From Phanerochaete sordida (lineage: Eukaryota; Basidiomycota; Agaricomycetes; Polyporales; Phanerochaetaceae): DNA of 64,000 nt. The translations under genes and the position numbers were made by a program. The notes under the pieces are model-generated. The model saw only the letters and a list, made by a program, of their open reading frames with translations, was not told the origin of the DNA and made no database searches. The DNA is taken from positions 124,001 through 188,000 of the forward strand of contig BPQB01000038.1 of the NCBI GenBank assembly GCA_019973155.2, written 5' to 3'. Shown here piece after piece: positions 1 through 12,076 of this stretch. The stretch's first letter is position 1. Every line of letters starts with the position of its first letter.

Positions 1-2900
1 GGGCGATCGCCCGTTATAAGCTCGCCGAGGCCGCCAGGGTCCTGCGCAGCGTGGCGCGCGGTGCGCCGGGTGCGGCTCCCATGGCTGCCCAATGCGCCCC
101 AACAGGCCCCGCGGCAAGTGCACAACCGAAGCCTGTTCGACAGGCCCCCGCCGCTAGCGGGGATTCCGCGGCCGGCGCCCCACTGCGCGCGCGAACGGCG
201 AGCGCGCCCTGCAGGCCCCGTGGCCGCACCGCGGCAGGATCCAGCGGACGCGCACGGGCGCGTGTGCACGCCCTGTTCTCCCGCTGCCCTTCGCGCGGCC
301 GTGGCAGCGGCCTGCGCACGCCCGCGGGGCACGCACCCATATGCGGCAACGACCAACCCAAAAAATGCGCGCAGGCGCCGCGGCGTGGCGCGCGGGCTCT
401 ATCACAGCGCGGTGATCGCCCCGCGCACGGAGCGGGCCACAGGACATGCAGTGCTGCCAACTCTCCTGCCACGAACCTTGCCCGTGTGCCCTGCGCGCCC
501 CCCGCGCCGGGCTCGCCGGCACCGCCGCCGCCGCTGTTCCCTCGCTGCAGTGCCTGCACAGAGTTCGCGCGGCGCAATTGGGTGTCCAGGGATATGCAGG
601 GCAAACAGCGTATTACGCACCGGCAGCACAGCGCGCCTGCACGCTGGCCGCGATGCCCTCCGCCCAGGGCGTGCCCGCCTATGCAGACTGCTCGCCGGCG
701 CGGCCAAGTGACCTCATCGCCCGCGCTGTGCGCTGCAGGGCCGCCCCAGCGCAAATGGGGCGCGCCACAGCAGCGCAAGGGCCCGCGTCGCTACGCGGCA
801 GCGTGTGCGGCGCACTGCATGCGCGGACGCCCCCTTCGGCGATCGCGCCGCGCCCGACCCGCACAAGGTTCGCGCAAAGCACACGCGCCAGATCCCGCGT
901 GCGGCGGCGCGCGCGCGCATGTTGGATCCAGATCCCGCGAAGATGGGTGCGCGCGGGTGCTCAGGGTCTCAGGGTCCTGCGCGGTGTCCGCTGACGTGCG
1001 CAGCGGGTCGCACGCGCCGACGGAGGGGCGGGGACTCGGGGGCGTGCGCCGAGCGGAGCCTGCGCGCGGTTGCCTGGGCGACGGGCGTGCGCAGGCTGCT
1101 GGATACCGCCGCGCGGCACGGACGGTGCCTGTGTGCGGCGGGCGCGGCGTCGCGTGCAATTTTGTGGGTGGTCAAATTGGATTCGGGGCGACGCCGCGCA
1201 GCGGTTCTGCCGGGAAGCGGGGCCCAGGGCTGCGCGGCCGCACTCGGACAGGATTTCGCGCGCGGACCCTGGCGCAGCCTAAACCGCGCTCGGGCAGGGA
1301 TCACCAGGCAGCCCTCCGGCTCCTCGGGCGCAGGGCACTGGGCAGGGCCATGCCAGCCAATCCCCGTGCGCGGAGCGGCGCAGGCGCCCAGCCCCGATGC
1401 GGGTGGACGATCTCCACCCCCGCTCGCACGATGGCTTCCATATCGGCCGCCGTCATCTGCTCCGCGGGGCTCGCGCCTTGCCGGGCGGCCCTCGGTGCCA
1501 AGCAGCCCCTGCGCTTCCTGATGCGCAGCGCGCTCGCGGGGTCCCAATCCCGAATGCGGCCGCACGGGCACGCGGACGCTGTGTGTTCTTTGACACCTGC
1601 GCTTCTGCCGCGCGCGCACGCTGCGGGGGCGCGCCGCGAGCGGGAACTCTGATGGATTGCTGCCGCAGAGAGACAGCGGGTCCATTCTCCATCAGCGACA
1701 CCCGCACGCCAGGGCGCACGCCGCACATGGGCACACGCAAAGCGCGCGCAGGGGGCGCCACAGGGGCGCGCGGAGGCATCGAGTGAGGCCGCTCCTCGGC
1801 ACCGGGGCAGCGAGCAGCGGCGCGTGATGCGTGACGCGGCGGGGGCACGCTGACGTACGCGCGGCTGACGCGCCGCGGCGTCCCTGCCAGCCCCGGGAAA
1901 ATGTTGCTGTGCCTGATGCTCGGCAGGGCGCCCCACCGCCCGCGCCGCGTCACCGTCAAAGTTTGGCCTCGCCGGCACGTGGTTCTGGGCCCTGCGAGCC
2001 CTGGGGCGTCCTGCCGACGGGCCCCATCGCCATCGCCATCAATCACCGGCCGTCCGGCGCCCCCGTTCGCTGCAATCGATTGTGGGCGATCGGGGCCCGC
2101 TGCGGCTGTCCCCCGGAAACGGCGAACTCCACACGCGCGCGCGCCTCTATCGAGAGAAGCGACGACCTTCTTTTTTCGCCCGCCGCGCCATGTGCTGCCG
2201 CGCTATTTGATGGTTACGTATCGCCCGCGAGATCGGTGATGGCCCCGCGCCACGCCGCCGGAAGCATATCGTGCGTCTCCGCCCGCGCAGCGTTGGTCAG
2301 CCGCCCCGACGCCAGCGCAGGGGCGCGCCGTCCGTGCGTCGAGGAGCCCGCTGATCGCGGGGCCCGGCGCCCGCCCGCGCACCCCGCGGCGCGCGCACGC
2401 GATTCGTGGCGGCGGACAATGGACGCGGCGTTTGCTGCTGCCCATTGTGCTCGCAAGCGGCAGTCCGCTTGCCTTCGCGCGCGGGCGACACCGCCATGGG
2501 CACGTCACGCGCTCAGGGTGATCTGCAGGCCCGCTTGCCGGATGGCGATAGCAGGACGCCGCCATGGCGTAGGGGCCTCGGCGGCGCGCGCGACGCCTAT
2601 CTTTATCGAGCTTCCGAGCGGTGCTGCAGCTGACACAGGGTGCCGCACGCGGCCGGTGGCAAATGGAAACTGCGCTTCATGTGCATTTCGCGGCGCGGAG
2701 GATGTGCGCACTAGGGGCCGATTGGGGAGTGGGTGAGACGGCGATCTGAGACGTGCGCGGGTCGCAGGCGTCGCGCGGCGTGCGCAGCGGCGGGCCCTAG
2801 GATTACGTCGGCGGGGGGCAGGCGCAGGACGGAGCCGAAACGATCGCGCGTGTTTCAGCGAGTGCGGCGGGCGAGGCCTGTGCGGGCAGCGACGCGGCGG
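1..2900. other. GC-rich stretch with no supported gene
   Basis: This stretch is extremely rich in G and C, with many GCGC and CGCG runs. Stop codons are rare in all frames, so several open frames run through it, including one of 533 codons at 51-1652. Their translations are almost only Ala, Arg, Gly, Pro and Cys, no domain is recognisable, and no frame stands out. No intron-linked exon chain was found. It ends about 450 bp before the Ssn6 gene, where composition becomes more balanced. I see no real gene here. Confidence 0.6.
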
Positions 2901-3213
2901 GCATCGATGGTGATGGAAAAGGCTAATGCACTGAGTGAATCTCCGATCCGACGTGTGTTAAATGAGGGCTCCCAAAGTAGTTGCCGGCAGAGCGCTGATC
3001 CCTGCGCAAACTTCTGACGAACTCTGAGGTCCCATTTCGGAGCTTGGCAGGAGATCGCGATCTGATGGCATTTGACAGCAGTCATTCGCCCGTCGAAGCG
3101 CCTTCCACTTTTGTCGCGCTTCCGTCGCGCTGGCGCCTCTGCCAAACGCTTGCGACGCGGGATCTGTGATCGTCTTCTCTCGCTACGCCCTGATCTCACA
3201 CCCGCAGCCCCCC

Positions 3214-3220
3214 ATATATA
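3214..3220 (+). promoter_or_regulatory. TATA-like box upstream of Ssn6 gene
   Basis: An ATATATA run lies about 137 bp before the Ssn6 start codon, followed by a pyrimidine-rich leader. This fits a core promoter, but no transcription start site can be read from sequence alone. Confidence 0.4.
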
Positions 3221-3356
3221 CAGCCACCCGTCCCCCGCGAGCGAACTCTTCTTTTTCGCCTCCTCATCCCTATCCGTCGCCAGCCCCCGCCGCTGCCTCC
3301 GTCGCCGCCGTCGTCGTCCTCGACGCCGCCCGCCACCCACTCCCGCCGGCGCCGCC

Positions 3357-6300
3357 ATGAGCACACGACAGCCCCGCCAGCCCGACCGCGACATACGCCT
3401 CCACGACCCGCACGTCCCCTCGCACCATGCACACTCGCTCCCGCCGCCGCCGCACACGATCGCCCACCCCCCGCTGCACCTGAACGGCAGCTCGATACCC
3501 GCGACGCCCCTCGTCCCCGGCGCAGTGCCGCCCCCACCGCAAGCCGCGATGGTCGCCTCGCCCGCGGTCGCGAACGGCGCCAACGGCACGGTCGTGTCGA
3601 GCTCGATCCAGAAACTCGCACAGGCGAACGAACAGACGTGGCTTCTGATTGGTAAGCAGGGCGACGGCGGACAAGGGGGGCGTGCGCTGACTCGCCCCGG
3701 CAGGCCGCGTCGCCGAGCAGATGGGAAACCTGGAGCATGCGCTCTCGGCGTATGAGAACGCGCTGCGTCACAATCCTATGTCTCTTTCCGGGCTCACACA
3801 AGTCGCTGGAATCGCGCGGATCAAAGAGAACTATCCCAAGGTGCGTGCGCTTCCGGCCCAGTCGCACAATCTTATCGCGCCCACATCGGATAAACTCCGG
3901 GAGAGCAATCACGCCTTTCCGGGCCTCGCCATCATGTTTAGATCACCCCGTGCGAGATCGCTGACGCGCTTCCCCTTTAGGCAGTCGAGTATTTCCAACG
4001 CGTCATCAACATGCAGCAGGACAACGGCGAAGTCTGGAGCGCACTGGGTAGGCGCCTGGTCCCTTCTGCTTCCGCCCAATGCCCCCGGCTCACACGGGTC
4101 CTTCCCCAGGGCACTGCTACCTCATGCAGGACGACCTCCAGAAGGCTTACGCCGCATACCAGCAGGCGCTGTACCTCCTGCCCAATCCGAAGGTAAGCTT
4201 CAGCCCGGCCCTGTCTCTCCACCGCACAGCTGACTCGCTGCACAGGAGGACCCGAAGCTCTGGTACGGCATCGGCATCCTCTACGACCGCTACGGCTCGC
4301 TCGACCATGCCGAGGAAGCGTTCTCCTCGGTCCTCCGCATGGACAAGGGTACGTCTGTCCTTCCATCTGCCGGCCTCGCGCTTACTCAGCCCTAAAGCCA
4401 ACCCTGCAGACTTCGACAAGGCGAACGAGATACTCTTCCGCCTCGGTATCATCTACAAACAGCAGGGCAAGTACCAGGAGAGCCTAGAGTGCTTCGATCG
4501 CATTCTTCGCAATCCCCCGAATCCGCTCGCGCATGCCGATATCTGGTTCCAGATCGGTCATGTGTACGAGCAGCAGCATGATGTAAGTCCTGCCCTATCG
4601 CGCTCCTCTGATCGTCCGTGCTAATCTCGCTTTGCAGCACGTTCGTGCCCGGGAAGCGTACGAGCGCGTCGTCCAGGACAATCCGGGTCACGCGAAGGTC
4701 CTCCAGCAGCTAGGGTGGCTCTACCATCAAGACGGCTCCTCCTTCCAAAACCAGGAGCTCGCCATCCAGTATCTGACAAAGAGCCTCGAGGCCGGTAAGT
4801 TGCCGCACCAAGGTTCAACGCCCCGCTTTCACATGTCTCACACCGCTTCTAGATCCTGCCGATGCGCAGAGCTGGTACCTTCTCGGCCGCGCCTACATGG
4901 CCGGCCAGAAGTACAACAAAGCGTACGAGGCGTATCAGCAGGCCGTCTACCGCGACGGCCGCAATCCAACCTTCTGGTGCTCCATCGGCGTGCTCTACTT
5001 CCAGATCAACCAGTACCGCGACGCTTTGGACGCTTATTCCCGCGCCATCCGGATCAACCCGTACATCTCCGAGGTCTGGTTCGACCTCGGTAGTCTCTAC
5101 GAAAGCTGCAACAACCAGATCTCGGACGCGATCGATGCGTACGCTCGCGCTGCCGAGCTCGACCCGACCAACCAGGCCATCGCACAGCGCTTGGCGCTTC
5201 TCAAGAACGCCCAGGCGACGGGTTCGCAGGTGCCTGCCGCCCCAGGCCCCCAAGACGTGCACCCAACGGCGTACGCCAACTCGCTCATGCCGCAGCCGGC
5301 AGGCCTGACAGGTCCTCCGCTGATCCTGCACACCAACGGCCCTCACCCGCGCCCGCTGTTCAGGGCCGACTCGAGAGGCGCTCCCAACGAGCTACCTTTC
5401 CCCGTGCCGCCTGCCCAGCTCCAAGGGCGCTCCTCTCCAGGTCCCTTCCGTGGCGGCCCGCCCCCGCCCGTCATCCTCAACGACGAGCAGCGTACTCCCA
5501 CACACGGGTTGGCGCCGATGGACGTGGACAGGCCGCCCATGCGCGAGTCGTACCGGGAGCCGCGCGGCGGCCCGCCGAACAGTCTCCTTCTGCACCACCC
5601 TGCTGCGCCCCAGTCTCAACCTCCGCAGGCGCACCCCCACGAGAACTTCGCGCCGCGGCCGATCAGGATGCCGTCTGGCTCAGCGTCGCCGCCGCCTCGC
5701 ATTCTCCCCGCGTTCAACGATCGCCCGCCGGTCGGCCCAGGCCAAATGCCGCCGCACGCACGATCCCCTCGCGCGTTCCCCCGCGAACCAGAGCGCCCCG
5801 AGCCTGGTTGGGACCGCCGCATGCACCCTGGTGCAGAGCGTGAGTGGGAGCGCGACCCCCGCGCGCGCGCCGTTCCTGCAGACTACCCGCCGCACCCCGC
5901 ACAAGCCGCCATGTACCCGTCTCGTCCGTCGTCGCCCATGTACGCACACCAGCCGCACCGCAACGTGTCGCGCGACCACCGGGACAGCCCCCCTGAGGCG
6001 TCGCCGCGCAGCGCACACCCGCACTCGGGATACCCGCGGACGTCGTCGTCGTCATACTGGGACGCGAAGCACACTGGACCAGCGGCACAAGGCCCCCCTG
6101 TGCCTGTGCAGATTCCGCAGCACACACGCTCGCCGCCGCCGCCGCCTCCGCGCTCCGCGATGACCGAGGTCGTCCTCGACGGGCCCCGTAGGTACGACCC
6201 CCGCTACGACGCGCGCGAGGCTCAGCCCCGCGAGCCGCAGCTCCGCGAGTACGAGGACCCGCGCTACCACATGCCGTCCCCGGAGGCGATGCGCATGCGC

Positions 6301-7443
6301 GCGCAGCCGCCGCCGCCGCCTCCGTACGCAAGCAGCTCGCGGCCGTCCGAGAGCCCGCGACTGGGCCCGATTGGCACGCCGGTCGAGGCGAAGAGCCGCG
6401 GTGGGCGTCGCAAGGCGCAGCCTGCTGCGACACCTGAGGCGGAGGTGCCGGGCGAGAAGGCGCAGCGCAAGCGGAGACCGCGCCGCAAGGACGACACGCC
6501 TGGGCCGATGCAGCCCCCGCGCCAGGAGTCGCAGTACGGGATGGGCGCGTACCGCACGAAGACGAGCAGCAACGGCAGCCCCGAGCCGAGCTCGAACGGG
6601 TCGAACGGCACCGGTCCCGGCTCCGCGAACCGCTCCGCGCAGCCGTCGCCGACGAGCTCGACAGCGAACCCCGCGCACCGCCCGCCCTCGCGCGTCGTCG
6701 ACGAGGACTACGACGGCGACGGCGCGGCGGTCGAAGTGCTCATGAACATGTCGAACGCACACCGCGGCGGCGCCAACGACCCGCGGAGCTTCGGCGCGCC
6801 TGTAGGTGGCCCGATGCGCTCGCCGCCCGACGCGCGCGGCGCACCACCACACATGTCGCCACACTCGATGGCGAAGCACCCGGCGATGTACAGGAACTCG
6901 CCACCAGCGAAGCGTGCGCTGAGCCCCGGCCCCGAGGACAACGAGCCGAAGCGCGCGCGCGTCGACAGCATCGGCCGGCGCATGTCGTCGCCAGGCGGGC
7001 AGGCGCCGTCGTCGACGCGCCCGTCGCCGATCCCGTTCCGGCAGCAGCCGACCCAGGCGTCGCACTCGCCCGAGATGCGGCAGGACGTCGCGAGCCCGCC
7101 GCTGCCGACGCTGCTGCCGCCGCACCCGCGGCCGATCGGGTCGCTGGGCGTGCTCGCGGCGCACCAGACGGCGGGGCCGGGGATGCCGCTGCACGCCGCG
7201 CCGCAGCAGCAGCAGCGGTCGCCGCCGGGCGACGCGGACGTGCGCATGCGCGACTCGCGCTCGAACTCGCCGAACACGGCGCGGATGCCCGCGAAGCGCG
7301 AGATCATCGTGCACCCGGCGCACACGCCGCCGCGCCGCTCGCCGCCTGCGCCGCGGCCGAAGGGCACGCCGTCTCCCGCGAGCAGCCACGGGAGCCACCA
7401 CAGCCACGGGAGCGGCGGGAGCCACAAGATGGCTGTGAGCTGA
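3357..7443 (+). CDS. SSN6: Ssn6/Cyc8-type TPR transcriptional corepressor
   Basis: General transcriptional corepressor subunit that, with Tup1, is recruited by DNA-binding repressors in the nucleus. Eight exons join in frame: 3357-3651, 3704-3840, 3981-4047, 4110-4192, 4246-4348, 4410-4582, 4638-4794 and 4853-7443, giving 1201 residues. After a Pro/His-rich N-terminus of about 90 residues come back-to-back tetratricopeptide repeats to about residue 450, with typical units such as ALSAYENALRHNP, LWYGIGILYDRYGSLDHAEEAF and AYEAYQQAVYRDGRNPTFW. The rest is a long disordered Pro/Ser/Arg-rich tail ending in a Gly/Ser/His-rich segment. The TPR block followed by a low-complexity tail matches Ssn6 (known family). 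The ATG has a GCCGCC context just upstream and begins a good open frame. TPR exons are short while the tail is one uninterrupted exon. Confidence 0.93.
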
Positions 7444-10400
7444 GCGCGTCGGGTGTTCCGTCTTCTTCGTTTCGGTCTGCTTGTCGTCGCTGTCGCATCG
7501 CACTGCCCGGTCGTTGTGTTGTCCTTTCATTCGTCATCTTGTCTCTCCCATCATTGTGTCTGCGGTTACATTATCATCGGCCCCGTCTCTCATGCACGCT
7601 TGTCTCGCTTTGTCGTCGTCGTGTCGTTTGCAAAGTCCGTGAAGAGCACCGAGCCCAAGGTCCACCACGCCCATGTGTATTTCTATGCGTAGTCTATGCA
7701 CGTTATGACATGCAATCAAATTGATTTGTCTATACTTTCGTGTGGTGTGAACGTCGTGTGGAGGTTCGAGCGAGCGACGTGCGTCGTCGCCCAATGTTTG
7801 TTCTTGTTGGTTCGGAGGGTCGAGCCTCGCGCGGTGACGCCGGCTGGGCTTGTTCACCTTCCGCTACGTCCTCAACTCAGTCCCATACTCCAAGAAGCAT
7901 ATCGAGCCCGGCAACTCTACTTCATGAAAAGCAGCCATTTTCATTGCACCTGGCAAGGAGGGGCACGGAACAATGAGAACGCGGAGAAGACACTCAGCTC
8001 AGGGTAGCCCGCCAGGCATGCCGACCGCCGTCCCAAGTTCCGAGCTCTCGTAAGAGCCATCGGCACGGCCGAGTGTCCTGATGCGCATGTCCGCAGGGTC
8101 GGTCGAGCGACCGCGCACAGTTCCGCCCCAGCAGGGGTCCGCGACGCCGCCTCCCGCGCGCAACGCGCCGACGCACGCACGAACCTTGCGCGGATCGCCC
8201 CCGGATCGCCCGCGCCCGCGACGCCCGGCAGCACGATTGGCGTGCCCTGCATGCGTCGTCCGCACCGTCGCGCGCCACCGGGGTGGCCGCCGCCCTGTGC
8301 GCGGCGGCGCCGAGGGATTCGCGCGTGCGCAGGACGGACGCGGCGTGGCACTTCATCTCCGCGCACCCGCAGGACGCGTGCGTTTCTCCGCTCGCGCCTC
8401 GCGCCTTCGCGGCGATAGGCTCGGACGGCACTCGCGCGCGTTGGCGTGGTGCTTCGGCGGTGTCAGGCCCCTCGCGGAAGCGCTCCCGCCGGCGGCGCGC
8501 CGCCCTGGGGGTGGCACCGCAGGTGCATTGCTGTCCTTCTGATGTCCGCGCCTCCGCGCCTCCTCTGGATGAAGGTTGCCCCGAGGCATTTTGGCGCGAA
8601 TGCTAGGGAACAACCGGACGCTGGGTCCCTAGTTCAGGGGAGTGGTGATCTACACTGAGGCATAGCAGAAGACGGGCAGCTGCCGAGGCAGGGTGCGGCG
8701 AGCCTGTGTATGGCACTTGGAAGACCTCCGTGCATCCACGAACCTGGGCCGGTGACGGAAACGGAAAGGTCTGAGCCCTTACTGACCAGATCGTAGCCCA
8801 AATGAGCTGCGCAGGCCACCGCGGTCTGCAGTATGCCGGGCGGAAAGCTTGCTGGCACGACATCCTCGCTCATTTTGCGTATGGTATCGTACGACGCGAT
8901 CAGGGCCAGCGAACATGTCAGGGACGACCATTCTTTCCCTGGAAGTCTACGGTGCGTTCTCAGCTCCTACTCATTGCACAGTCTCTGACGCGGAGTTGGC
9001 CGCAATGAAGATACTTCCGTCCAACTGGTGAATGTCGCAGCGTTCGATTCATGGGGGGTGTCATGCGTACATCCAACCGGGGCTAATCCTCCGAAGTACA
9101 GAAGGCCGGCCGTTCTCTGCAAGTCTACTACTGCGGCGCTCATTCGCCCACTCGAGCTGCAAGACCCCAACTACCGCTGGGCCCGAGCAGCCTGCAGATG
9201 CTCGAGACGCTCGATAACATACTTCTAATCTTGGATGGCACGGCCCAGCGACTACTAATGACCTCACCGACGTACGTCCTCAGTTTGTGCTCTCGAGATT
9301 GTTTCATTATTTGCCTGATGTGTCGAGCTTTGCCCGGACCGCGGCCCTCTGACAGCAGCCATCTCGCGCACACGGAAGTACATTATCAGATGTCATTCGG
9401 ATGGCCAAAATGCTCTGAACTCGACGTCTCCGGATCACGCTCCGCTTTCATGAAGTGTGAAGACAATGGTTACTTCTGACCGGGTCTCGCGCTGCGGTAC
9501 CAACGGGTGCGCACCTTCTTGCAGTGCATCGCAGGGAGAACGCTGAGGTGTACAGCAGAACTACCTCGTGGTTGTACATCACATGTGCGCGAAGTAGCTC
9601 TACTACCTATCGCCTTGAAGTCGAGACTCGTCTGGACGAGGACTTTCTCGATGAGATACGTTTCCTATGGAGGTCTAGTACCAGGGAATGCTCGGGCCGT
9701 AGGTCTCTGCCCCCTTCTGCGATGCTTGTATGCTCTCCTTCGGGGCGTGGAACCTGTACCGTTGTGCTTCCCCATCGATGCTTGATGATACTAACATGCT
9801 AAACGTCACGATGTAGTCCACCTTTGCCCTTACGACTCGCCTTCCCTCAATATGCGTGAGAGCCCAGATACCCTTCGCAGCGTACTTTCAGGTGCAGTTG
9901 CCATGTGTCTAACTCTTCTCGGTCCGGGATGCACGTCCTGATGAAGATCCAGCGCACGCCGCCGTCGCGAGGCAGTCAGAGAATGCCTTCTCCAATGTGC
10001 GCGAGAACGTCGGTGCTCGACACGTTCCCACTTGCTGTCTACTAACTGGATGAAGCTTAGCACCGATGAACCGGCGTTGAAGGAGGACATGAAGGCAAGT
10101 CCTCACTCTGATCTCTGCCACTTCATTGATCTCATGATGTCCACAGAAGTCGAGGCTTCTGGATCCTCTGACCGGACTGGGGACGTATCCAACCCTACCA
10201 CGCCAGCCCGAGCGAGACATTTCTTAGGCGAAGAGTCAAGTGCAGCATTGCGAGTTGCTTAGGCTGACTGGAAGTGAAAATCAGCGGAGATCACAATCGC
10301 TTCCGAGTGGGTGTCTCCGGCTCCGAATAGTAACCACTTTGGACATGAAGTTGTGAGCTTCGTTCCCACATGAACCAAGTCATCTACTTACAGAGTAATC

Positions 10401-12076
10401 CTCGGTCCGCTGCGACTCAACAGTACGATAGCGACAAGCGGGTGTAAGATATCGCTCGCGACGCCACGAATACAATTACTGCGGCCACGGATAATATTAT
10501 ACCTGTCTCACAAGGGAAGGCCGGGGGTAGCAACGGCAGGTACCTGCGGGCCGATTGGGAGGGTAAGACGGAGGCAGGGCCACAGAATACGCCTACGTTG
10601 CTTGTCTGGAATGCAACTTGACTTTGGATGGCGGCGTGAAATCGATCAACACAGGTCTTGCCATGCTGTCTATCCAGAGTGTATGCTAAATGATCTTGCC
10701 CCGCTCCGTTGTATTGGACGGTTCTGGGCAGCGGGTCGCCTGCTATGCGCGCTATGTCGAGTATTCATTATGGTATCGGAGACCGAAGATGTGAGGATCC
10801 GTACAATCAGTGTTTAGGTTCGCGGAGGCGACCCTGAGGACGGTGACCACGGAGTTGCTGGGAAGCCCATCGAACGACAGCGTACGATGCCAGAGGCCTT
10901 TGTACTACTTCTGAGCTGCGCGAACAACGTTCGAGCGAACGGCAGTCGTTGACGGGCTGTCGGGGATGTCGGCGGCCGTGCTACGTAATAAGATGCGGTC
11001 ACCTCGACGCACAGCGGGCTCTCCTTGTCTGCGCCTGCAGGCGGCCGACACGCTGTCACGTTCTGATAGGGCTGGTACACCACCGTTACAGTTTGAAGCG
11101 TGATGTCGGGTGCGTCTGCGGCCCCCGCGGACAGGGCTCAGAAGCTAGATAAAGGGTGTCCAGCTGCAGCACCCGCTGCACGACCCTTACCCCCATCCAA
11201 GTAGCTCTCCGCTCCCTGCCTCGAGCCGTACGTATCCTTCCTTCGCGAGAGCATGCCACAACTGATACTGCTCTGCTTAAGCAGGAACCCCGGGTACTAT
11301 GCTCTGTTGGTATTTGTTGCGCAAGCGTCGGTCACCACAGGCCGCTGCTCCCGCCGACGAAGAGCGGCCGGCAGCCAACGATCCTCCAAAGGACAGCGGT
11401 ATGTCGTGCACCCGTATCTTCTGCGTACGCTCTTGACCAGAGGATGTATGCAGGTCATGAGAAACCTGCTGAGGCACCTGTCAACGACGGTCAGAAGTAA
11501 CGACAGACATGAGGCTGTAGGGTCGAGTCGTGTATGAATGCATACGCAGTTGAGTACACGGAATGCTCGGTCATGACCCGGCGAACGTGGCTCCAGCTTG
11601 GGAAGAGCTATCCTCGCTCGTGGTCCCCGGCGTGCTCTTCTCGACTACAGAAGAATACGCGCGCTGTACGTGTACGCGTCCTTGTCAAGCGAAAATCAGA
11701 GCGCCGCGAGCTGCGTACCTTGAGTGTTGAGGTCCCTGTCAGTGCGCAGCCCCGGTCACGGATATCGTCGTGTCCGAACACGCACACCAGGTTTGCGGCA
11801 AGCGGAAGGGCGCTCGTGGGCGCCGTAGCGCGGTCTGGCATAAGAGGATGATATTGGGAGGCGCGTGCAGCGAACTAACAACGTATGGACGGGCCTGGCT
11901 CAGATGATGAAGCCTGTGTTCGCGTAGATGGGGTGTCTGCTGCTACTGCTAGTGCGACTGATTCGACTGGTACAAGGCTAAAAGCTCTTCGACCTTCTGG
12001 TACATCAAACGTTCTCAGTATGCCGTCTGTAAGGGAATGCATCGAGGATACCGAAAGGAAGCGGGGAACGACAGAG
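7444..12076. other. Gene-poor region
   Basis: Between the Ssn6 stop and the next minus-strand gene no open frame shows a domain, codon bias or consistent splice chain. 7444-7950 is probably the Ssn6 3' UTR and flanking sequence. 8000-8600 is a GC-rich patch resembling the first 2.9 kb of the window. 8.6-11.9 kb has ordinary composition with short frames broken every 50-100 codons. It could contain decayed genes or old mobile-element remnants, but I could not recognise any. Confidence 0.5.

Noticed and set aside
51..1652. 533-codon plus-strand open frame
   Set aside because: It lies in extremely GC-rich DNA where stops are rare. The translation is only low-complexity Ala/Arg/Gly/Pro, and other frames are equally open.
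6052..7530. 492-codon minus-strand open frame
   Set aside because: Antisense of the Ssn6 tail. It is made of Arg/Ala runs produced by the GC-rich codon bias of the real gene.
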